64,000 nt of DNA from Aquimarina megaterium XH134 (GTDB lineage Bacteria; Bacteroidota; Bacteroidia; Flavobacteriales; Flavobacteriaceae): assembly GCF_000520975.1 (NCBI RefSeq), contig NZ_JACB01000003.1:1-64000 (forward strand). The letters are read 5' to 3'. The notes under the pieces were generated by a model, which saw only the letters and a list, made by a program, of their open reading frames with translations, did not search any database and was not told the origin of the DNA. Positions 24,824 to 33,753 of the stretch are shown here, piece after piece (position 1 is the first letter of the stretch; each line of letters opens with the position of its first letter). The position numbers and the translations under genes are program-made.

Positions 24824-26107
24824 ATGGGAAAACTAACACTTGATACAATATCATATTCTGACGAAGGAAAGAAAATCGTTTACGATTATTCTGCCGAGGT
24901 TAATGTGCAGAAATATTTGGTGCAAGATAAGCCGCTTTATTCTACATATGGTATTGATGTAAGTAATGTGCCTGATAGTATAGCAGTAATCCCGTTTTTG
25001 TCTAATATTATGCCTATCGCATGGTATGCAGGATTTACTGTTGAGGTAGAAGAAGTTGATGAAGATTTTTATAAAGCCCTAGAACTAGTACACAAAGAGT
25101 TTCTAAAGAGAGATTCATTACATACAGTAAAAGGTAAATTAGAAGCTAAAAAACTCATTAAAAACAAAATCATAGGAGATAAATCATCTATGTTGTTTAG
25201 TGGCGGAGTAGATGCTTATGCAACGTATATAAGAATTTTTGAAAAGAAACCCGATCTGATAACAATTCATGGAGCCGATATTGAGATAGATGACCATTCT
25301 CAATGGGAAGATTTTACCAACTTTATTGAGACAGAGAAACTATTAGAAAAAAATAATCAAGAATATATAGAAACAAATCTTAGAGAATTTTATACCTATC
25401 AGGTAGAACTTCTGCTTAAAGATATAGGATGGTGGGGCAAAGTGCAACACGGCCTTGCTCTAATTGGTTCATTGGCACCATTGTCGTTTATATACAAATA
25501 TTCTTCTATCTACATAGCATCATCATACACAGATCATATTGATATTGATTGGGGATCTACTCCAGAAATAGATGAAAAGATTACATGGGGAGGTGGAGTA
25601 AAGGTATTTCATGACGGATATGAACTAAAAAGGCAAGATAAAGTAGATTTGATAGCACAGTTTGCTTCGAATACCAATAATAAGTTTAAACTTAGAGTAT
25701 GCTATTCTGAACTAAGAACAGAGTTTAATTGTAGCAATTGCGAAAAATGTTTTAGAACAATCTTAGGACTTATTTTAAATGGAAAGAATCCTAATGATTA
25801 TGGTTTTAATGTCGATGAGACTGTATATGACAAATTTTATCAAGTATTAGAAATCGGTTCAGGAAGCAAAGGAGTAAAATACTTTTGGTGGGAACTCATG
25901 GAGAAAGCAAAAAATACAGATCAGTTTTATGTCTTTAAGGATAAAGAAGAAGAAACTTCTCAAATCAATAAAATTAGAGATGGTAAGATCGATCAACTTT
26001 TAGAACAAAAAATAAATACCTCTAACAAAGGAAAACAAAGGATTAGGTTTATTATAAGAAATAAATTTCCCTGGTTACAAAAGTTATATAGAAAAATAAG
26101 ATACTAA
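24824..26107 (+). CDS. QueC-like PP-loop protein in polysaccharide operon
   Basis: A 427-residue soluble protein without a named family that I can recall. Residues about 124-131 read FSGGVDAY, the PP-loop that binds ATP in N-type ATP pyrophosphatases. A later strand (IYIASSYTDHID, near 228) and the C-terminal cysteine cluster VCYSELRTEFNCSNCEKCFRT (near 291-311, written here as separate motifs CY and CxxCxxC) follow the order seen in QueC, where the cysteines bind zinc. I infer adenylation of a carboxylate with later nitrogen or sulfur transfer, perhaps on the uronic acid made by the WbpO-like enzyme. It lies six bases after the flippase and before the pyruvyltransferase. Substrate unknown. 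Confidence 0.6.
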   Translation: MGKLTLDTISYSDEGKKIVYDYSAEVNVQKYLVQDKPLYSTYGIDVSNVPDSIAVIPFLSNIMPIAWYAGFTVEVEEVDEDFYKALELVHKEFLKRDSLHTVKGKLEAKKLIKNKIIGDKSSMLFSGGVDAYATYIRIFEKKPDLITIHGADIEIDDHSQWEDFTNFIETEKLLEKNNQEYIETNLREFYTYQVELLLKDIGWWGKVQHGLALIGSLAPLSFIYKYSSIYIASSYTDHIDIDWGSTPEIDEKITWGGGVKVFHDGYELKRQDKVDLIAQFASNTNNKFKLRVCYSELRTEFNCSNCEKCFRTILGLILNGKNPNDYGFNVDETVYDKFYQVLEIGSGSKGVKYFWWELMEKAKNTDQFYVFKDKEEETSQINKIRDGKIDQLLEQKINTSNKGKQRIRFIIRNKFPWLQKLYRKIRY

Positions 26108-26127
26108 ACAAAACAAAATTTAAACGT

Positions 26128-27099
26128 ATGAAATACGGACTACTGACATATGTTGAGAATAAGCGGTTTTTTAATGTTGGAGACAATATTCAAAGTTTGG
26201 CTGCAAAACAATTTTTACCAAACATCGATGTTTTTCTAAATAGAGAGAAATTAGGCGATTATAAAGGAGAGCCGGTAAAACTTATCATGAATGGTTGGTT
26301 TACTCATAATACTCATAATTGGGTTCCTTCAGAAGATATTGATCCAGTATTTGTTTCTTTTCATATGAACAATACAGCTGCACCTGCAATGCTTAGTGAA
26401 AAAGGAATTGCTTACCTAAAAAAACACGAACCCATTGGATGTAGAGATCAGTTTACTGCAGATACATTAAAAGCTAAAGGAATTGATGCCTATTTTACAG
26501 GTTGCTTAACCTTAACCTTAGATTCTTATAAGGTTGATGATAGTGAACGAGGAGAGGATATCTATATTGTAGACCCTTTATATAGCTACCCCAGACCTGA
26601 AAAAGTTTTTTATAGTGCTAAACATACTATAAAAAATATCCTTAACGGTACTGTTTTTCAATTAAATAAAAAGAATAAACATCTTAAAAATTTTATCAGT
26701 AAAGATATTTTAGACAAAGCAGAATTCATTAATCAAGAACCACCTTCTAATCAATATTCTGATGAAGAAAAGTTCGAAATGGCAGAAGCACTTTTACGTA
26801 AATATGCAAAAGCTAAACTGGTTATTACTTCTAGAATTCACTGTGCATTACCATGTTTAGCCTTAGGTACTCCCGTAATTTTTGTAAATGGTTTTGATAG
26901 TTTTGTAGATTCTTGCCGATTTGATGGGATTTTAGAACTCTTTAATCGAATTGATATCAATAGTAAAACAGGAGCGTTTACAACTAATTTTAATTTAGAA
27001 GGGAAAATAGACAAAAATACTTCAGTGCAGAACCTTGAAAAACATCATGAATTAGCAAATGCATTAAAAGAAAAGGTAAGAAACCAATTAAATAAATAA
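26128..27099 (+). CDS. Polysaccharide pyruvyltransferase family protein
   Basis: A 323-residue protein of the CsaB/WcaK-like family (GT-B-like fold). The N-terminal NVGDNIQSLAAKQFLP, the middle KKHEPIGCRDQFTADTLKAKG and the C-terminal RKYAKAKLVITSRIHCALPCLALGTPVIFV are the usual landmarks. Members place a ketal-linked pyruvate on a sugar using phosphoenolpyruvate, though some clades transfer other groups. The product would add negative charge to the polymer. It sits in the operon with a 20-base gap from the PP-loop gene and 16 bases to the acyltransferase gene. Confidence 0.85.
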   Translation: MKYGLLTYVENKRFFNVGDNIQSLAAKQFLPNIDVFLNREKLGDYKGEPVKLIMNGWFTHNTHNWVPSEDIDPVFVSFHMNNTAAPAMLSEKGIAYLKKHEPIGCRDQFTADTLKAKGIDAYFTGCLTLTLDSYKVDDSERGEDIYIVDPLYSYPRPEKVFYSAKHTIKNILNGTVFQLNKKNKHLKNFISKDILDKAEFINQEPPSNQYSDEEKFEMAEALLRKYAKAKLVITSRIHCALPCLALGTPVIFVNGFDSFVDSCRFDGILELFNRIDINSKTGAFTTNFNLEGKIDKNTSVQNLEKHHELANALKEKVRNQLNK

Positions 27100-27115
27100 A
27101 TTTTCCAAAGGGGCT

Positions 27116-28180
27116 ATGGACAAAAGTGTTAGTAATAAGATACGTATTCTTTCTTTCTATTCTATTTTTATGGTAGTGGTTTGCCATGCTTATAATTTAA
27201 CGAATTTGAGCATCGAAACCAATAGAGAGGTAGTTTATTATATTGAGTACTTATTTGCTTTAGAATTATCAAACATCTTTATACCGATGTTCTTTTTTAT
27301 CTCGGGTTTTCTTTTTTTTAGAAATCATGACCTATCGGTATTTACATTTAAAAGAAAGATTAAAAATAGGTTTAAAACACTGGTGATTCCTTATTTTTTG
27401 TGGTGTGGATTGTGGTTTTTAATTGTATATGCTATCCAATTTATCCCGATGCTGTCTCATTTTTTTGAAGAACCATTGCATCAAATGCCTTTATGGAAAC
27501 AAGCATGGTTGGCATTTGTTGATCCTATAAATTATACATTTTGGTTTATTAGAGAACTCATATTTTATATTTGGGTAACACCACTTATTTATCTGGCAAT
27601 AAAATATTTAAAGTTTTATTTCTTGATTTTTTTATGTGCCTTACTCTTTTTAGAACAACCTAGCTTGTTTTATGCTAATAATGTTTATTTATTTCAATAC
27701 CTGGGGTTGTTTTCTTTTACCTGCGGAGCATATACTTCTATTACAAAACTTAACATAATATCAAATTTTAAGACATCAACACATATACTGTCGGTAGTAA
27801 TCTGGGGTATATGTATTTTCCTTAATTTTTATGTTCGTGATGCTTATGAAGAAACACATATGATTGCTATACTCTGTAAACGAATAACCATGTTTGTTGG
27901 ATTTTTTACAGTTTGGACAATGTATGATTTTATTAATAAAAGGTATGAACTTACAAATAAACCACTTTATGGGTATCGTTTTTTTATATATGCAGCCCAT
28001 GGTGTAGCATTAACCTATTTTACTAAGATATATGTAAAATACATTGGAGAAAATGATATTATTTTACTGATATTATTTTTTATAAGTTCAGTATTAGCAA
28101 CCTTGGCTTGCGTATGGTGTGCAAAGTTGCTTCAAAAAACAACACCAAAAGTATATGCACTTTTAACAGGAAGTAGATAA
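27116..28180 (+). CDS. Membrane acyltransferase (acyltransferase 3 family)
   Basis: A 354-residue protein with about ten hydrophobic segments and the layout of OafA/WecH-like acyltransferases. The conserved N-terminal His is in IFMVVVCHAYNL. IFIPMFFFISGFLFFRN and TLVIPYFLWCGLWFL follow, and the C-terminal YRFFIYAAHGVALTYF closes the fold. Such enzymes O-acylate sugars of surface polysaccharides, usually with acetyl or succinyl groups. It ends directly against the next glycosyltransferase (TAA then ATG without a gap), which indicates translational coupling. The transferred group cannot be read from the sequence. Confidence 0.85.
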   Translation: MDKSVSNKIRILSFYSIFMVVVCHAYNLTNLSIETNREVVYYIEYLFALELSNIFIPMFFFISGFLFFRNHDLSVFTFKRKIKNRFKTLVIPYFLWCGLWFLIVYAIQFIPMLSHFFEEPLHQMPLWKQAWLAFVDPINYTFWFIRELIFYIWVTPLIYLAIKYLKFYFLIFLCALLFLEQPSLFYANNVYLFQYLGLFSFTCGAYTSITKLNIISNFKTSTHILSVVIWGICIFLNFYVRDAYEETHMIAILCKRITMFVGFFTVWTMYDFINKRYELTNKPLYGYRFFIYAAHGVALTYFTKIYVKYIGENDIILLILFFISSVLATLACVWCAKLLQKTTPKVYALLTGSR

Positions 28181-29287
28181 ATGATTAAACTACTCTACAT
28201 AACTAATAAAACATTTGGCCCAGGAGGTTTAGAACGTGTATTATCTATTAAAGCCAGCTATCTGGCTGATCATTTAGATTATGAAGTGCATATCGTAACA
28301 TTAGATCAGGAAGATGAAGAAATGTTTTATGACTTTAGTCCAAATATCATTCATCATGATATTGTTACTAGTAGCAATCCGATTCGATTTTTGCGAAGCT
28401 ATGTAAAAGGACTTAGAAAAGTTGTAAAAGAGATTAATCCTGATGTAATCTCTGTATGTGACGATGGTTTAAAAGGGTTTTTAGTACCATTATTGATCGG
28501 GAAACCATGTTCGATGATTTATGAAAGACATGTGTCTAAAAATATCGAGATTAAAAGTGTTACCCCATCCTTGAAAAGTAGGATGTTTACAAAACTGAAA
28601 TTCGGACTTATGAATTTTGGAGGAAAAAAATATGATCATTTTGTAGTATTAACCAATGGGAATTTAAAAGAATGGAATTTTAAAAACCTTAAAGTAATTC
28701 CTAATCCATTGTCGTTCTATCCCGAAGGACAAAGTACATTAAATAATAAAAAAGTATTAGCTGTAGGCAAACAGAGTTACCAAAAAGGATACGATAGATT
28801 ATTGCAAAGCTGGAAATTGGTTACAGATACATATCCCGATTGGACATTAGATATTTATGGAACCATCAATGCAAATGAAAGGTTAGATAAAATAGCTAGT
28901 GATCTAAAAATAACAGAAAAAATAAATTTTTACGAACCCGTAAGAAATATAGCCGACAAATATCAGGAAGCTTCAATTTATGTAATGTCTTCTAGATATG
29001 AAGGTTTTGGAATGGTTTTAACCGAAGCAATGGCGTATGGTGTTCCTTGTGTCTCATTTGATTGTCCTCATGGACCATCAGATATTATTTCAGATAAAGA
29101 AAATGGTATTTTGATTGAAAAAGATAATATAGAGGATTTCGCAGAAGGTATTATGTTTTTGATACATAATGAAGAAGATAGAAAAAGAATGGGCGATAAA
29201 GCCCGAAATTCAGTAAAACGATATCTCCCAGAATCTGTTGTAAACGAATGGGATCAATTGTTTGTTAATCTAACGCGTAAGAATTAA
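28181..29287 (+). CDS. Glycosyltransferase family 4
   Basis: A 368-residue GT-B glycosyltransferase. The N-terminal glycine-rich acceptor region reads ITNKTFGPGGLERVLSIKA. The donor-binding C-terminal half has VGKQSYQKGYDRLLQSW and the retaining E-x7-E motif in SSRYEGFGMVLTEAMAYGV, followed by FDCPHGPSDII, which is typical of GalNAc/GlcNAc-type transferases such as PglH/PglJ. It probably adds one sugar to the lipid-linked repeat unit at the cytoplasmic face. Its stop overlaps the next start by one base. Donor and linkage are not deducible. Confidence 0.88.
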   Translation: MIKLLYITNKTFGPGGLERVLSIKASYLADHLDYEVHIVTLDQEDEEMFYDFSPNIIHHDIVTSSNPIRFLRSYVKGLRKVVKEINPDVISVCDDGLKGFLVPLLIGKPCSMIYERHVSKNIEIKSVTPSLKSRMFTKLKFGLMNFGGKKYDHFVVLTNGNLKEWNFKNLKVIPNPLSFYPEGQSTLNNKKVLAVGKQSYQKGYDRLLQSWKLVTDTYPDWTLDIYGTINANERLDKIASDLKITEKINFYEPVRNIADKYQEASIYVMSSRYEGFGMVLTEAMAYGVPCVSFDCPHGPSDIISDKENGILIEKDNIEDFAEGIMFLIHNEEDRKRMGDKARNSVKRYLPESVVNEWDQLFVNLTRKN

Positions 29288-30489
29288 TGAAAAATATTTT
29301 ACTAATCATACCGTATGGCGGTGTTGGAGGGATGGAAAGATTAGCATTTTCTTTTTATAACTTTTATAAAAAAGAAGGGCATTTTGTAAAAGCGGTGAAA
29401 TTTATAAAACTCCAAAATGATATCATTAATTTTGATGAAGACGAGTTGTATTTTTCAGATCGTGATTTTAGCGAGATGTCAAAAGCCGAACGATTAAAAT
29501 TCTATGTTTCGGTTCCTTATAAGCTTAGAAAAGTAATCAAAAAACATAAAATCACACATTCGATTGCATTTGGCGCTATGCCCAATGTTTATAGTTCATT
29601 AACTTTTACCAAAGATTATAAGGTAGCCAGTATTCATGCATTAAAAAGTGTTGAGCTTAGTAACAACTCCTTACTAAGTAAAATGACCAGATTTGGTTAT
29701 AAGTATACCTATAAGAATTTAGATAAAGTAGTTTGTATTAGTAATGCGATTAAAGAAGATTTAATAGAAAAATGTGATTTTAAATTTGCCAACAAATTAA
29801 CGGTTATATACAACCCTCATGACGTCGATGAAATACAAAAACGATCGTTAGAAGATATTACAGAAAAAAATGAAGTAGCATTATTAGCATCGAATTCTGT
29901 ACTTTTTATAGGAAGATTATCTACGCAAAAGTCCCCGTGGCACTTGATAAAAGCATTTTCTTTGGTGATAAAAAATATGCCAGATGCAAGACTCATTTTT
30001 ATTGGCGATGGAGATGCAGGAGTATTAAAACATCTTGAAAACTTAATCGATGACCTTGGTATAAATGAGTATATAAGTTTCTTAGGAAGAAAAAAGAATC
30101 CATATAAATATTTAGCTAATGCAAAAATGTTAGCGTTGGCTTCTCATTATGAAGGTACTCCTAATGTAATTGTAGAAGCAATGTGTTTAGCTACTCCGGT
30201 TGTTTCTTCTTGTTGTACGTATGGTATTGTAGAGTTGATGAGTCTTCATGCTCAAAAAATTGAAGATAAAATGGTAGAAGTAGAAGCCGGGATAATTACT
30301 CCAAACTTGTATAAAGATAAGCTTGGAATTCCTTTGACAGATGAGTTTATCGATGAGGAATATGTACTTGCAGAAGCGATAGAATTAGTACTAAAATCTT
30401 CTAAATACAAACAAAATTTAGAAGCTAATAAAAATGAATTATTAGTAAAATTTAATTTAGAAAGAGTAGCTAACGAGTATTTGAGTTAA
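29287..30489 (+). CDS. Glycosyltransferase family 4
   Basis: A 400-residue GT-B enzyme. It starts with IIPYGGVGGMERLAFSFYN, has an acceptor-domain end VVCISNAIKEDLIEKC, then the donor domain VLFIGRLSTQKSPWHLIKAFS and E-x7-E in SHYEGTPNVIVEAMCLATPVV. It is a second sugar transferase of the repeat-unit assembly and is coupled to the preceding one by a TAATG overlap. A 59-base gap without a visible terminator leads into the Dlt-like gene set. Confidence 0.88.
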   Translation: MKNILLIIPYGGVGGMERLAFSFYNFYKKEGHFVKAVKFIKLQNDIINFDEDELYFSDRDFSEMSKAERLKFYVSVPYKLRKVIKKHKITHSIAFGAMPNVYSSLTFTKDYKVASIHALKSVELSNNSLLSKMTRFGYKYTYKNLDKVVCISNAIKEDLIEKCDFKFANKLTVIYNPHDVDEIQKRSLEDITEKNEVALLASNSVLFIGRLSTQKSPWHLIKAFSLVIKNMPDARLIFIGDGDAGVLKHLENLIDDLGINEYISFLGRKKNPYKYLANAKMLALASHYEGTPNVIVEAMCLATPVVSSCCTYGIVELMSLHAQKIEDKMVEVEAGIITPNLYKDKLGIPLTDEFIDEEYVLAEAIELVLKSSKYKQNLEANKNELLVKFNLERVANEYLS

Positions 30490-30548
30490 GACAACAGCAG
30501 TATAGTAGAACCACTGTGATGTTATTATTAACCTAATAATAAATTGAA

Positions 30549-32033
30549 ATGAATTTAGTTTTTGACATACAAAAATCTATAGAAAATAATTATAATAATA
30601 ACGCTTTTTACTTTGGTGATACTTATTATAGTTATAAAGATTTTGCTCAGGTAATATCAGATATAAGAAAAGAGATTCAATCCTCAATAAAAGAGAACGA
30701 AATTAACATTGGGCTAATTACTAATGATGATGTTCAAACCTATGCTTCAATAATCGCTTTATGGATGGAAGGTAAAGCCTATGTACCACTAAATCCAGAA
30801 TTTCCTATTAGCAGAAATAGTACAGTTATCGATCAAGCAGATATTAAAACTATTCTTGATTCCTCAGAGACTAAAGTCTTCACCGAGTTTAATGTTATTC
30901 TTACAAAGAAATGTGATACTTCTGAAATTGACTTAACACCGGTAGAAGTGACTAAGGATGATCTTGGATATATATTCTTTACTTCTGGTACAACAGGAAC
31001 TCCAAAAGGAGTTCCCATTACTTTTGAGAATCTATCTGGTTTTATGGATGCATTCTGGGAATTAAATTATACCATTACAGATACAGATAGGTGTTTACAA
31101 ATGTTTGAGTTGACATTTGATTTATCGGTAGTATCATACTTGGCCCCAATACTCAAAGGTGCCTGTATATATACAATACCAAAAGACGAAATTAAATACA
31201 GCTATATATTTGAATTAATGGAAGATCATGAGCTAACTTTTGCATTAATGGTTCCTTCTATACTTCATTATTTAAGACCTTATTTTGATGAAATCGATTG
31301 TCCGGCTATGAAATACAGCCTTTTTTGCGGAGAAGCTTTACCCTTAGATGTCACCGAAGAATGGAGTAAATGTGTCCCAAATGCTACAATTGCTAATGTA
31401 TATGGCCCTACAGAATGTACTATATTTTGTACCGATTATACTTATATAAGAAAAGGGGATAACAAAACGCATAATGGCGTTTTGACGATTGGTAAGGATA
31501 TGAAGAATACCAAAACTATTATTGTCGATGACGATAATAACGAAGTGAGAGAAGGAGAAAATGGAGAGCTATGCTTAAGTGGTATACAGCTAACTCCTGG
31601 GTATTGGAAAAATGAAAAAAAGAATAAAGAAGTTTTTTTTACCAAAAAATATGGCGGAGAAAAGACAAGGTTTTATAGAACAGGAGATTTGTGTACTGTA
31701 GATAGTGATGGAGATATACTATATTTGGGTAGAGTTGATTTTCAGGCTAAGATTCAGGGGTTTAGAGTAGAATTATCAGAAATTGAATTTCACGCTAAAG
31801 CAGCTTTAGATAAATTAAATGTCGTAGCCATCGCTTTTACAAATAGTATCCAGAATACAGAAATTGGATTGGTAATAGAGGCTACAGAATTTGAAACAAA
31901 ACAACTGTTGGATGATTTAAAAACTAAACTTCCGCAGTATATGGTTCCTACACAAATCAAATTTATTAATAGTTTTCCTTTAAATACAAATGGAAAGACA
32001 GATAGAAAAAAATTAAATAAACTATTCAGCTAA
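30549..32033 (+). CDS. DltA-like standalone adenylation enzyme, copy 1
   Basis: A 494-residue AMP-forming ligase. Core motifs are A3 TSGTTGTPKGVP (near residue 143), A4 FELTFDLSVVSYL, A5 YGPTECT (near 284), A7 YRTGDLC (near 375), A8 GRVDFQAKIQGFRVE, and the catalytic A10 lysine in NTNGKTDRKK (near 480). The Asp of A4 that holds a substrate amino group in amino-acid activating enzymes is kept (FDLSV, as in DltA). It should activate an amino acid, perhaps D-alanine, and load the carrier protein encoded 24 bases downstream. The order ligase, carrier, MBOAT, SGNH protein equals a complete Dlt-like pathway. A clear paralogue lies at 54150. Confidence 0.85.
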   Translation: MNLVFDIQKSIENNYNNNAFYFGDTYYSYKDFAQVISDIRKEIQSSIKENEINIGLITNDDVQTYASIIALWMEGKAYVPLNPEFPISRNSTVIDQADIKTILDSSETKVFTEFNVILTKKCDTSEIDLTPVEVTKDDLGYIFFTSGTTGTPKGVPITFENLSGFMDAFWELNYTITDTDRCLQMFELTFDLSVVSYLAPILKGACIYTIPKDEIKYSYIFELMEDHELTFALMVPSILHYLRPYFDEIDCPAMKYSLFCGEALPLDVTEEWSKCVPNATIANVYGPTECTIFCTDYTYIRKGDNKTHNGVLTIGKDMKNTKTIIVDDDNNEVREGENGELCLSGIQLTPGYWKNEKKNKEVFFTKKYGGEKTRFYRTGDLCTVDSDGDILYLGRVDFQAKIQGFRVELSEIEFHAKAALDKLNVVAIAFTNSIQNTEIGLVIEATEFETKQLLDDLKTKLPQYMVPTQIKFINSFPLNTNGKTDRKKLNKLFS

Positions 32034-32057
32034 CATTAGAGAGCTAATTATATTATT

Positions 32058-32297
32058 ATGGAAGTAGATGTAATAAAGAGTAAAATAAGTGATGCATTGG
32101 TATCTATATTAGAACATGATAACTTTGAGTTGCATGATGAATTAACAGCAAAAGATGTAGATGGTTGGGATTCTCTATCGCATATGATGATTATCACCAA
32201 AATCGAAGAAGAATTTAGTATTCGGTTTAAGCTAAGAGATCTTAATAAACTAAAAAATTTGGGTTCACTAGTTTCGGTAATTCAAAATAAAATTTAA
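32058..32297 (+). CDS. Acyl/aminoacyl carrier protein, copy 1
   Basis: A 79-residue acidic four-helix carrier. The phosphopantetheine attachment serine is in DGWDSLSHMMII, near residue 40. The remainder (EEEFSIRFKLRDLNKL) fits carrier helices II and III. It would carry the aminoacyl or acyl thioester made by the adjacent DltA-like enzyme and present it to the MBOAT protein encoded ten bases downstream, as DltC does. The enzyme that attaches the cofactor is not in the window. Its closest visible relative is the second carrier at 55657. Confidence 0.88.
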   Translation: MEVDVIKSKISDALVSILEHDNFELHDELTAKDVDGWDSLSHMMIITKIEEEFSIRFKLRDLNKLKNLGSLVSVIQNKI

Positions 32298-32307
32298 TTT
32301 ATAAGAA

Positions 32308-33753
32308 GTGGTTTTTAATTCATTAGATTTTGTTGTCTTTATAATTCCGGTATTTTTATTGTACTGGCTGGTTTTTAATAGATCCAAAGTATATCAGAAC
32401 ATCTTTTTGTTAGGAGCAAGTTTGTTTTTTTATACATGGGCAGATTGGAGGTTTTTGGCCCTACTAATTGGTAGCACACTTATTAATTATTATTTGGGAT
32501 TAAAAATCTTTCGCACTCCTGAAGATCGTAAAAAAAGCATTTTCTTATATATCGGTTTAGTATTTAATGTTGGGCTTTTGCTGTATTTTAAATATTTTAA
32601 TTTTTTCTATGAAGGGTTTTATGAAATTTTAAATGCTTTTGGAAGTGAATCGACATATAACTCTCTGGTAATATTACTACCATTAGGGATTAGTTTCTTT
32701 ACATTTCAAACTCTTGGATATCTAATAGATGTTTATAATGAAGAGATAGAACCAAGTGAAAATCTTTTAGAGTTTTCTGTATTTGTAACGTTTTTTCCTA
32801 AAATTCTTTCTGGTCCTATAGAAAGAGCGTCGAGTTTAATTCCACAAATTCAAGAAAAAAGAGTTATCTCATATGAGGTTTCAGTAGATGGATTACGTCA
32901 AATATTATGGGGATTATTCGCTAAAATTGTTGTTGCAGAAAATTGTGCATTAATAGCCAATCCGATTTTTAATAATTATGAAAATGAATCAGGTAGTACA
33001 TTACTTTTAGGAACTTTTTTCTATGCCATACAATTATATGCCGATTTTTCTGGGTACTCTAATATGGCGATAGGTGTTTCTAAGCTATTTGGTATACAAT
33101 TAATGCGTAATTTTTCTACTCCGTTTTTTTCGACGAATATTAGCGATTTTTGGAGAAAATGGCATATGTCGTTAACAACATGGATGATGGATTATGTGTT
33201 TACTCCATTATCATTTACTTTAAGAAGACATCAGAAAAAGGGATTAATCATCTCAATAATTACCACTTTTGTTTTAGTCGGGTTCTGGCATGGGGCTAAT
33301 TGGACATTTGTTGTTTACGGATTATTACACGGTATTTATTTTGTACCATTAGTGTTTTCTGGAAAGATGAATACATCAGAAATTGTAGCAAAAGGAAAAA
33401 TGCTTCCTTCTGTAAAAGAAATTATTAAAATGATCCTTTTGTTTGTTTTAATTATGCTTACCGATGTTTTCTTTAGGGTAGAAAGTGTTTCTGTAGGATT
33501 TGAATATCTGCAAGGGATTTTTTCTTTAAGTATTATTGATTTGCCTTCTGTGCTATTTACGTCTACTACATTAATTACTATTGCACTAGTTGGTTTTTTT
33601 ATGTTGATAGAATGGATAAACAGAGAAAAGAAACATGATTTTGAGATAGGTAATTATAATATTTATCTTAGATGGATTTCTTATATATCCATTTTTGTTT
33701 TGATATTAATTTTTGGAAAAAGTGCTGAAACATTTATATACTTTCAATTTTAA
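32308..33753 (+). CDS. MBOAT acyltransferase (DltB/AlgI-like), copy 1
   Basis: A 481-residue membrane protein with about 11 hydrophobic segments. The family landmarks are YLIDVYNEEIEPSENLLEF, FFPKILSGPIERAS, FADFSGYSNMAIGVSKLFG and FWRKWHMSLTTWM. The catalytic His is in GFWHGANWTFVVYGLLHG, near residue 327. It should move an acyl or aminoacyl group from the cytoplasmic carrier across the membrane onto a polymer or an SGNH partner. The start is GTG at 32308..32310. The stretch after TTW (MMDYVFTPLSF) differs from the RDYLYIPLGG of the second copy at 41150, so the two belong to different subgroups. Confidence 0.88.
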   Translation: MVFNSLDFVVFIIPVFLLYWLVFNRSKVYQNIFLLGASLFFYTWADWRFLALLIGSTLINYYLGLKIFRTPEDRKKSIFLYIGLVFNVGLLLYFKYFNFFYEGFYEILNAFGSESTYNSLVILLPLGISFFTFQTLGYLIDVYNEEIEPSENLLEFSVFVTFFPKILSGPIERASSLIPQIQEKRVISYEVSVDGLRQILWGLFAKIVVAENCALIANPIFNNYENESGSTLLLGTFFYAIQLYADFSGYSNMAIGVSKLFGIQLMRNFSTPFFSTNISDFWRKWHMSLTTWMMDYVFTPLSFTLRRHQKKGLIISIITTFVLVGFWHGANWTFVVYGLLHGIYFVPLVFSGKMNTSEIVAKGKMLPSVKEIIKMILLFVLIMLTDVFFRVESVSVGFEYLQGIFSLSIIDLPSVLFTSTTLITIALVGFFMLIEWINREKKHDFEIGNYNIYLRWISYISIFVLILIFGKSAETFIYFQF

